From: CAWELS01 sp964468205
GTDB taxonomy: Bacteria > Acidobacteriota > Terriglobia > Bryobacterales > Bryobacteraceae
Assembly (NCBI GenBank): GCA_964468205.1
Contig: CAYXVG010000064.1
Location: 1-34,414, forward strand
Length of the DNA stretch: 34,414 bases
Direction of reading: 5' to 3'
The notes under the pieces are model-generated. The model did not search any database. It was not told the origin of the DNA and worked only from the letters and a program-made list of their open reading frames with translations. Positions 25,006 to 30,719 of this stretch are shown here, piece by piece; positions within the stretch are counted from its first letter, which is position 1; every line of letters begins with the position of its first letter. Both the position numbers and the translations under genes were made by a program.

Positions 25006-25215
25006 TCAGCTATCGCTCGCGAGCTCTCCGTTGCGCCCGAGGATGCCACTTTCACATTTGCCGCCCGCTGCGTTACCGGTCTCACATCCGCCGGCTAAAC
25101 CGCCGGGCTCGCAGTTCGGCGTCGCACTGGAACCGGGCTCGCAGTTTGCCGCCGCCCCCTGGACGAGGGCGCCAAGCGGAAGCAAGACGGGCTTTTCAAA
25201 CTTCTTCTTGCTCAT
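25006..25215 (-). CDS. Cys-repeat RiPP precursor of the SynChlorMet cassette (ScmA-like)
   Basis: A 69-residue peptide with a lysine-rich start, the leader motif FEKPVL at residues 6-11 (aromatic-x-x-P-x-L, the RRE-binding pattern), 'PLGALVQG' and then four imperfect repeats of 9-10 residues each beginning C-E-x-G: Cys25, Cys35, Cys44 and Cys54 (CEPG, CEPG, CETG, CESG). The repeats show at DNA level too: CCGGGCTCGCAGTT occurs at 25103 and again 30 bases later. Its ATG shares one base with the ScmF stop (TAATG), so it is translationally coupled to the radical SAM gene. The evenly spaced Cys residues are the likely sites for radical SAM modification, perhaps thioethers as in sactipeptides or ranthipeptides. 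The exact chemistry and the leader cut site cannot be read from sequence. Confidence 0.8.
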   Translation of the reverse strand: MSKKKFEKPVLLPLGALVQGAAANCEPGSSATPNCEPGGLAGGCETGNAAGGKCESGILGRNGELASDS

Positions 25216-26348
25216 TACCGAATCTTCTCCGAATAACTGACACCCAGCCGCGAAGCTGGGAAATGTCCGGCCTTGTTGGCCTCAACGCAGAACCAGTGGG
25301 GCGCGAGTAGACTGCCCGATCGCTGGTAGTTTTGCGCCACGCAGGAACCAAGGCACCGGCGCTTCATGAGACACTCGCCGCAGATCCCGCCAAGGGCTTC
25401 CGGGACGCCTTCCCGCAGTTGCTTCAATCTCGGATGGCGGCGCCAAATTGTGTCGAGGCGGTCGCGGCCCACCTCCCCATATACCAGATCGGCGACGCTT
25501 TCGCCCACCCCACAGATCGCATAGTGGCCGCCCGGCAACACTCCCAGAATGCTAAGAATGCCACACGCGCCGCCGTTACCGTTCGCAATCCGGCTGAGCG
25601 GGCGGAACGCCATCGGGTAGTCGAAATGGAGCCGCAGCTTCGTGCGCGGCTGCACATCCGTTTCCACCCAGCGGCCGATCCTGATGAGTTCCCGCACGTC
25701 GAGAGCCCCGGCGCCGTTCACATAGCGTATTGGATCACCTCGCCCCATCGGCTGAACAATGTTGAACTTCACCGAGGCGCCACCGAGTTCTTCGGCGAGC
25801 GCTATCACCGCTTCGATCTGGTCTACATTGCGGCGCATGACGGTGAAGATCACCTGCGGCGGCAAACCGGCGTCCACGAGATTCCGGATCCCCTGTTTGG
25901 CCGCCTCGAAGCAGCCGCGAACGCCGCGCACCCATTCGTGGGTCTCCGCGTCGGCTCCGTCGAGACTTACCGAGACGAAGGCGTTCCTGCACGCGGCGAT
26001 ACGCTTCGCCAGTAGCGAGGAGCACAGGACTCCGTTCGTCTCCAGACGCATCGACAGGTTCTCGCTCTGCACGAACTCGAGCAGGGTTTCGATCTGCGGG
26101 TGCAGCAGCGGCTCGCCGCCGGTCAGCTTCACAGCGCTCAGGCCCAGCGGCGTCGCCTCGCGAATGGCGGTCTCGAAGTGTTCCACAGACAACAGTGCGG
26201 CCTTCGCCTCAGGATCGAACTTCGGCGCCAGGTAGCAGTGCCGGCAGGCGAGATTGCAGCCCTGGGTGAGATAGAAATAGAGCTGCGTGAGCGGCGGCAC
26301 GCCGTTCTCTTCCGCGGTCTTCTCCGGCGGTTTCCCGTTGCCGCTCAT
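25215..26348 (-). CDS. scmF: Radical SAM/SPASM peptide maturase, ScmF-like
   Basis: A 377-residue radical SAM enzyme. The [4Fe-4S]-SAM motif C-x3-C-x2-C is Cys31/Cys35/Cys38 in 'LTQGCNLACRHCYLAPKFD', 'LTGGEPLLHP' is the SAM-binding GGE motif, and a Cys-rich SPASM/Twitch region closes the protein ('CGILSILG', 'CGVGE', 'CGECLMKRRCLGSC'), giving sites for auxiliary clusters as in peptide maturases. 'LYFYLTQGCNLACRHC' matches the ScmF type as I know it. It should generate a 5'-deoxyadenosyl radical to modify the Cys-repeat precursor encoded directly downstream. Its start overlaps the ScmE stop by four bases (ATGA), and its stop overlaps the precursor start, so translation of the three genes is tightly coupled. 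Confidence 0.89.
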   Translation of the reverse strand: MSGNGKPPEKTAEENGVPPLTQLYFYLTQGCNLACRHCYLAPKFDPEAKAALLSVEHFETAIREATPLGLSAVKLTGGEPLLHPQIETLLEFVQSENLSMRLETNGVLCSSLLAKRIAACRNAFVSVSLDGADAETHEWVRGVRGCFEAAKQGIRNLVDAGLPPQVIFTVMRRNVDQIEAVIALAEELGGASVKFNIVQPMGRGDPIRYVNGAGALDVRELIRIGRWVETDVQPRTKLRLHFDYPMAFRPLSRIANGNGGACGILSILGVLPGGHYAICGVGESVADLVYGEVGRDRLDTIWRRHPRLKQLREGVPEALGGICGECLMKRRCLGSCVAQNYQRSGSLLAPHWFCVEANKAGHFPASRLGVSYSEKIR

Positions 26349-27499
26349 GCCCGCGCTCCTCTAACCGGTGCCTGAGCATCCAGTCCGGGAATCCGCCCCC
26401 CGCTTTCCAGGTAGCGGCGGAGACACGCGTCCGGGGATGGGTGGTCGATCTTCCCCGTCAGCGAGTAGGCCAGACCCGGGCAGTTGCCGGTGCAATAACC
26501 GATGTAGTCGCAGCCCCGGCAGTACTCGAAGCTGTCGAGCGGAATCTCGCTACGCCGGCGCATCGCCTGCAGGTGCGGATGCGTTTGCCAGACCTCCAAC
26601 AGCGAATCCCGGTTCATCCAACCAAGGACGGTGTGCGCGAGCATGTTGCAGATCACGTAGGCTCCATCGGCGCGTACCGCCAGCTTATTCGTGGGACAGC
26701 CGCATGCCGTCAGGCGTCCGCCCCGCGGGGATGGCGGAGCGTCTTTCCGGCGCTTCTCTTCCATTTCCCTCCACATCCTTGCCTCGGCCAGTGGCCCGGC
26801 CGCGGCGCTGATCCGGCCGCCGTAGCGCTCGTTCAAACGGACCAGGGTCTCCATGGCCTGACAGCGGTCGTCGTTCGATAGCATCACGCCGCCCGCATTG
26901 CGCTGGCAGGCGCCCAAGTAGCCGGCCGAATTGGTACCAAATCCGTTGAGGCCGAGATCCTCGAGGAGGAACTTGGCGGCCGATTCCAGATCATCGACGT
27001 TGTGGTGCGTGATCGTCAGCCGGACAGCGGCGTTCACGCCATGGCGCTGCAGCGTCTTGAGGCCCCGGACCGCAGCGTCGAACGATCCTCGGCCCCGGCA
27101 TGCGTCGTGAGTCTCGGAGCGGGATCCATCGATGGAGATCTGCACGCAGTCGCAGCGGCCCGTCCCGGCCAGGTACTCGGCGATCCCGTCATCGATGAGT
27201 CCGCCGTTTGAGAGCAGCGAGAAGCGCATACGGTTGCGCACCACCCCATCGAGGATCTCGCGCAGGTCTTCCCGGAGGAACGGCTCGCCCCCGGCGATGC
27301 AGAGGTGCATCACCGCGGCGTCACGGCACTCCTCGAAAAAGCTGAGCCAGCCGGAGGGAGGAAGATCAGAGTATTCAACCGCGGGGTTCTCGAAATAGTA
27401 GCAGTACTTGCAGCGCAGATTGCACCGGGATGTGATCTCGACGTCGATCGAGCGTGGCGAGCGCATCGCCGGCGCCGCCTGGCACGTGGAACAGGTCAT
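26345..27499 (-). CDS. scmE: Radical SAM/SPASM peptide maturase, ScmE-like
   Basis: A 384-residue radical SAM enzyme with Cys26/Cys30/Cys33 in 'ITSRCNLRCKYCYYFENPA', the GGE motif in 'LCIAGGEPFLREDL', and a SPASM region with 'TACGCPTNKLAVRADG', 'YVICNMLAH' and 'FEYCRGCDYIGYCTGNCPG'. 'PRSIDVEITSRCNLRCKYC' and 'VVRNRMRFSLLSNGGLID' fit the ScmE type. Two different maturases acting on one precursor is the hallmark of SynChlorMet cassettes; how they divide the work is not known. The start at 27499 gives a Cys-containing N-terminus (MTCSTC); a second ATG at 27466 directly before 'RSPRSID' is possible. It follows scmD by 30 bases. Confidence 0.89.
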   Translation of the reverse strand: MTCSTCQAAPAMRSPRSIDVEITSRCNLRCKYCYYFENPAVEYSDLPPSGWLSFFEECRDAAVMHLCIAGGEPFLREDLREILDGVVRNRMRFSLLSNGGLIDDGIAEYLAGTGRCDCVQISIDGSRSETHDACRGRGSFDAAVRGLKTLQRHGVNAAVRLTITHHNVDDLESAAKFLLEDLGLNGFGTNSAGYLGACQRNAGGVMLSNDDRCQAMETLVRLNERYGGRISAAAGPLAEARMWREMEEKRRKDAPPSPRGGRLTACGCPTNKLAVRADGAYVICNMLAHTVLGWMNRDSLLEVWQTHPHLQAMRRRSEIPLDSFEYCRGCDYIGYCTGNCPGLAYSLTGKIDHPSPDACLRRYLESGGRIPGLDAQAPVRGARA

Positions 27500-27529
27500 T
27501 CGCTGTGCGTTCCGAATCTGTTGCGTTTC

Positions 27530-27820
27530 TCAGGCTTCGCACGGAGCTTCGTATCCGGCGAAGCCCTGTTTGATCAGATCTTCGACAAATTCTCCGAGGT
27601 GTTCCGTCGCGAAGGCGGGCACCTCGTCAAACTCCTCCTCGACCGCCGCGACGATCGATGACAAATCGTGCTTTCCATCGAGCAATTTCCAGACGGCGAT
27701 TCCGACCGGATTGATTCCGACGGCGTTCGCCGTGTCCGGGTTGAACAGAATCGCCCAGTCGTCAAACTCCTCGCGAAGGACGACCGCGGGGTTGACAACC
27801 GGTTTTGCGACGGCATTCAT
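27530..27820 (-). CDS. scmD: PqqD-like RRE protein, ScmD-like
   Basis: A 96-residue winged-helix RRE protein: 'KPVVNPAVVLREEFDDWAILFNPDTANAVGINPVGIAVWKLLDG' over residues 6-49 follows the PqqD pattern. It should bind the leader of the Cys-repeat precursor (FEKPVL) and present it to the two radical SAM enzymes. It is the first gene of the operon scmD-scmE-scmF-precursor-scmC-peptidase. It differs clearly from the lasso-type RRE at 23143-23442 (for example 'EEFDDWAILF' in place of 'REIEGESVIL'), so the two are not recent duplicates. Confidence 0.87.
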   Translation of the reverse strand: MNAVAKPVVNPAVVLREEFDDWAILFNPDTANAVGINPVGIAVWKLLDGKHDLSSIVAAVEEEFDEVPAFATEHLGEFVEDLIKQGFAGYEAPCEA

Positions 27821-27833
27821 AACTTTTCATGAA

Positions 27834-27863
27834 AGCATATGTCATATGTCAATTTGATGACAA
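27834..27863 (-). promoter_or_regulatory. Candidate promoter and operator of the Scm operon
   Basis: On the minus strand TTGTCA (27858-27863) and TATGCT (27834-27839) are 18 bases apart and resemble -35 and -10 boxes; a transcript from here would have only a very short leader before the ATG at 27820. The same stretch has a tandem 7-base repeat ATATGTC (27837-27850, plus strand) and next to it a perfect palindrome TTTCATGAAA (27825-27834), either of which could bind a regulator. The short AT-rich stretch contrasts with the GC-rich surroundings. Confidence 0.4.
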
Positions 27864-27885
27864 CTAGCTGATTTGGCGGCCCACC

Positions 27886-28029
27886 GGGGTGGCGGCGAGG
27901 AGGCCGGGCGGGGCAGCCGGGGGCCGGGCAGCAGGGTTGCGGGGCGGCCGGGCAGGCGGCCACGAGGGGTGGAGGGCGGCGGCGAGGCCGGGGGGCCGGG
28001 CAGCCGGGGTAGCGGGGCGGCCGGGCAGG
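27886..28029. repeat. Two G-rich imperfect direct repeats
   Basis: Two copies of about 64-71 bases (27886-27956 and 27966-28029), very rich in G on the plus strand. Their best part is 35-36 bases long with only about three differences (27922-27956 and 27994-28029). They lie just after the stop of the TPR gene and before the Scm promoter. Many GGG and GGGG runs could form G-quadruplexes. No protein signal is seen in any frame. Confidence 0.7.
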
Positions 28030-28044
28030 GGGTGGGTGAGGGGG

Positions 28045-29187
28045 TTAGTGGATGGGAGCGAGGGTGACGTCGTCGAGCCAGGAGGAGCCGGCGAGTTTGT
28101 TGTCGATCTTTAGGGATTCGTCGCGGGCGAGGGTGAGGGTGACGGGGGTGGAGGGGGCGGTGGTGCGGAAGGTGTGGGTCAGGGTGAGCCAGCCGTCGGA
28201 GGTTCCGTTGAGTTTTTGGGACTGCCACGCGAGGCCGGGGCGGGGGGAGGCGAGGCGGAGGTAGAGGCCCTCGTTGGTGGTGACGGCCCGGGTGCGGATG
28301 CGGGCCTCGATGCGCCAGGAGCCGGGAGGGAGGTAGGCGGTCTGGGCGGCGTGGCGGTAAACGAGATTATGGGCGCCGTCGAAAGTGACCTTCAGGGCCC
28401 AGCCGCCATCGGCGCCTTCGGGGACGCGGACGGCGCGGGCGCCCTCGGCGGGGCGGATCACCCAGTCGAGGGGGGCGCCGGTGAGTTCGCGCTCGAAGCC
28501 GCCGTTAAAGAGGCGGTTGGCGGCGGGGAAATCGCCGGCGCGAGGGCCGAGTTGGGCGGCCCAGGCGGCGACGGCGTCTTCATACTGGTTATTCCTGATC
28601 AGAAATCCGGTGTAGGCGGCGGCGGTGTCATCGCTGGTCCAGCCCTTCCGGCGCAGAGAGGTCCAGGGGAGGGCGGCGGCGTCCGGTTCGGCCCACGCAA
28701 GCAAGTTGCCAAAATACGATTCCCAGGTCCGGCGATCTTCGGGCAATCCGTGGGCCAGGACGTCTGCAATTGCGATCTCGAGACGCCGGTAGTAGCTGAA
28801 AATGACGCCGTCGAAGGCGTCTGTCTGCACGAGTATACGGGCCATTAAGTCCATTGCCTCGGCACGTTCGCCTTCGGAGATCCAGAAATTCGCCGCCCGC
28901 ATCAGCACCGGCGGGACGTCGGAGCCGAGCTCGGCGGCCCGGCGCATGCAGCGCTTCGCCCGATCGAGATCGCCGGCCGCAGCCAGCGATTCGCCGAGGT
29001 CGCTCCAGCGGTACGGATTGCCCGGATCCCCGGCCAGAGCGGCTTCCGGCGTCAGCGGCTCATTCCGCCAGCCAGCAGCCGGGTCCGTCAAACGGTCCGC
29101 CGCGGCGCGGTCTTGCATCACCAGCAGGTGGGCGACAGCAATCCCTATGACCCCAAGGGAAAATAGACTAAGAATGATCCGGGACAT
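28045..29187 (-). CDS. Membrane-anchored TPR protein with C-terminal carbohydrate-binding-like domain
   Basis: A 380-residue protein I recognise only in parts. An N-terminal membrane anchor ('IILSLFSLGVIGIAVAHLLVM', about residues 4-24) is followed by helical repeats of TPR type ('NPYRWSDLGESLAAAGDLDRAKRCMRRAAEL', about 56-87, and another near 95-125). From about residue 228 comes a beta-sandwich of CBM4/9-like type, with 'NGGFERELTGAPLDWVI' at its start, 'GSWRIEARIRTRAVT' and a final 'GSSWLDDVTLAPIH'. Such proteins occur beside exopolysaccharide genes in Acidobacteriota and Verrucomicrobiota and may help polymer export or assembly in the periplasm; that role is an inference. Its 3' half has a very high C content on the coding strand. 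It is divergent from the exopolysaccharide operon. Confidence 0.75.
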   Translation of the reverse strand: MSRIILSLFSLGVIGIAVAHLLVMQDRAAADRLTDPAAGWRNEPLTPEAALAGDPGNPYRWSDLGESLAAAGDLDRAKRCMRRAAELGSDVPPVLMRAANFWISEGERAEAMDLMARILVQTDAFDGVIFSYYRRLEIAIADVLAHGLPEDRRTWESYFGNLLAWAEPDAAALPWTSLRRKGWTSDDTAAAYTGFLIRNNQYEDAVAAWAAQLGPRAGDFPAANRLFNGGFERELTGAPLDWVIRPAEGARAVRVPEGADGGWALKVTFDGAHNLVYRHAAQTAYLPPGSWRIEARIRTRAVTTNEGLYLRLASPRPGLAWQSQKLNGTSDGWLTLTHTFRTTAPSTPVTLTLARDESLKIDNKLAGSSWLDDVTLAPIH

Positions 29188-29300
29188 CCGCTAATTCTCA
29201 AAGAGCGCTTTCTATTCTCGCCCGGCTGCACGAAAAAATCCAGGTGTAAGACAAATGAAACCAGAAATATTATATATCGCCCTAAAGTTCTCTTTTCGTG

Positions 29301-29329
29301 TTGACGAAAGTTTACATGTGTGGTACCTT
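29301..29329 (+). promoter_or_regulatory. Candidate promoter of the exopolysaccharide operon
   Basis: TTGACG (29301-29306) is five of six bases of the -35 consensus; 17 bases on stands TACCTT (29324-29329), a poor -10 box but preceded by TGG, as in an extended -10. Transcription would start near 29336, exactly at the foot of the structured element that follows. Confidence 0.45.
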
Positions 29330-29336
29330 CAGCTTT

Positions 29337-29390
29337 CCGGTGTTTGCGGACCCGTTTCTCGGTAATCTTTACCAAGTCCGCAAGTACCGG
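29337..29390 (+). promoter_or_regulatory. Candidate structured 5'-leader RNA (three nested stems)
   Basis: Three perfect stems nest in each other: CCGGT 29337-29341 with ACCGG 29386-29390, TTGCGGAC 29344-29351 with GTCCGCAA 29376-29383 (a GT/GT internal loop lies between these two), and GGTAA 29361-29365 with TTACC 29369-29373. No T run follows, so it is not a simple terminator. It begins about where the predicted transcript starts and lies about 120 bases before the regulator gene. It could be a leader RNA controlling the operon or a DNA operator; I do not recognise a known riboswitch. Confidence 0.5.
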
Positions 29391-29507
29391 TCGTAAGGAC
29401 CTGGAAAATGGGACTGACGGAGCGGTAGCTTTGTCTCAATTTTCAGGTCACAACCCCTTAAACGCAGCCAGCCGGCGCGTGTAACCCGTTTTACAACAAA
29501 GACTTCC

Positions 29508-29774
29508 ATGGCACAACCGAACCGGATGACACGTATGGTCAGCTTTCGCGTATCGGACGAGGAGTACCAGCAGCTTTCCGAGACCTGTGTGGCCACGAAT
29601 GCTCGCAGCCTGTCCGACGTCGCCCGCGAAGCTGTCCATTTCTGGATGGAACACACCAGCCCGGCCGATGATAGTTCGATTACCGGCCGGCTACGGACCC
29701 TCGAAGAGAAGGTGGAGCAGCTCGCTGTCGAGCTCGGCCGCCTCTGCGAGGGGGCGAACGGAAGTTCGAATTAG
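29508..29774 (+). CDS. Ribbon-helix-helix DNA-binding protein
   Basis: An 88-residue protein with an N-terminal ribbon-helix-helix fold: a beta strand 'RMVSFRVSDEEYQQL' (about 8-22), helices 'EEYQQLSETCVATN' and 'SLSDVAREAVHFWME' (about 34-49), and a C-terminal heptad helix ('LRTLEEKVEQLAVELGRL', about 62-79) that may extend dimerisation. It is probably an autoregulated repressor or activator of the exopolysaccharide operon, whose exporter gene starts six bases after its stop. No toxin gene is next to it, so an antitoxin role is unlikely. The ATG at 29508 has no good ribosome-binding site. Confidence 0.8.
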   Translation: MAQPNRMTRMVSFRVSDEEYQQLSETCVATNARSLSDVAREAVHFWMEHTSPADDSSITGRLRTLEEKVEQLAVELGRLCEGANGSSN

Positions 29775-29780
29775 TCTCTC

Positions 29781-30716
29781 ATGAATCGTCTTCTTGCTTG
29801 CATTTGCTGCGCTCTTTGCCTCGGGCTTGCCGGCCTGCAGGCTGCCACGCAATACATCCTTGGTCCGGAGGACCAGATCGCGATCCGCGTGCTCGACCTC
29901 GAGGAGTTCCCCAAGGAGCCGCTCCGGATCGACGCGAGCGGCAACATTTCGCTGCCGCTGATCGGCACGGTGGAGGCCGGCGGCAAGACCGTGAACCAGC
30001 TCGAAACCGAGATCGCCGACCGGGTGAAGAAGTATCTCGTCAACCCGCAGGTGACGGTGTCGATCGCCGAGTTCCGGCCGCGGCCGGTCTCGATCTTCGG
30101 GGCGGTCACCCGGCCCGGGGTCGCGTATCTTCGCGGTCCGAAGACGCTGTGGGAGCTCGTTTCCGACTCCGGCGGCTTCAAGAACGAGGCGGGCGAGAAG
30201 ATCCGCATCACCCGCCGGGTCGAGCGCGGCGAGATTCCGCTCGAAGGAGCCGAGGTTGACGCCAGCGGCAAATACTACACGATCGAGATCGACACCCGCG
30301 ACGTGATGGACATGCGCAACCCGGAGACGAACATCGAGCTGAAGGAGGACGACGCCGTGGTGGTCTCCACGGCTGATGTCATCTACGTGGTCGGCAACGT
30401 CCACCGGGCGGGCGGGTTTATCACCAACGGCTCGATCTCGCTGCTCGAGGCTCTGTCGCTGGCCGGCGGCTACCAGCCGCACTCGAAGCCGAAGAAGTCG
30501 GCGATCCTCCGGGTGCAGGAGGGCACCGACGTGCGGCGCATCATCCCGGTCGACCTGAAACAGACGCTCGAGGGCGGCGGCGAGGACATCGTGCTGCAGC
30601 CCTCTGACATCCTCTACGTCCCGCACAACGCCTGGCGGGACTTCGGCGTGGGCTTGGCCCGGACGGCCGTGGCCGCCGCCACTTCCTCGGTCATTTACAC
30701 GAGTATGAGGTACTAG
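29781..30716 (+). CDS. Wza-like polysaccharide export protein
   Basis: A 311-residue periplasmic/outer-membrane protein for exopolysaccharide export. A signal peptide (about residues 1-21, ending LQAA) is followed by the polysaccharide-export domain ('YILGPEDQIAIRVLDLEEFP' near 24, 'GNISLPLIGTVEAGGKT', 'NPQVTVSI') and two SLBB domains ('VSIFGAVTRPGVAYLRGPKTL' near 107 and 'IYVVGNVHRAGGFITNGSISLLEAL' near 202). The short C-terminus ends in a hydrophobic helix ('GLARTAVAAATSSVIY') that may be the outer-membrane segment. There is no lipobox Cys after the signal peptide, although Cys8/Cys10/Cys13 lie inside it. Three bases separate its stop from the Wzc-like gene, its normal partner. Confidence 0.92.
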   Translation: MNRLLACICCALCLGLAGLQAATQYILGPEDQIAIRVLDLEEFPKEPLRIDASGNISLPLIGTVEAGGKTVNQLETEIADRVKKYLVNPQVTVSIAEFRPRPVSIFGAVTRPGVAYLRGPKTLWELVSDSGGFKNEAGEKIRITRRVERGEIPLEGAEVDASGKYYTIEIDTRDVMDMRNPETNIELKEDDAVVVSTADVIYVVGNVHRAGGFITNGSISLLEALSLAGGYQPHSKPKKSAILRVQEGTDVRRIIPVDLKQTLEGGGEDIVLQPSDILYVPHNAWRDFGVGLARTAVAAATSSVIYTSMRY

Positions 30717-30719
30717 CCG

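Larger units (their letters stand above)
29188..29507. other. AT-richer divergent intergenic region, 320 bases
   Basis: No gene is seen between the TPR gene and the ribbon-helix-helix gene. The region is markedly less GC-rich than its surroundings. It contains a candidate plus-strand promoter (29301-29329) and a three-stem hairpin structure (29337-29390), both listed separately, and must also hold the promoter for the minus-strand TPR gene, which I cannot place. Confidence 0.7.

Noticed and set aside
29337..29390. Cyclic-di-GMP or other known riboswitch
   Set aside because: The conserved core bases of the c-di-GMP classes that I know are not present; only the hairpin itself is supported.
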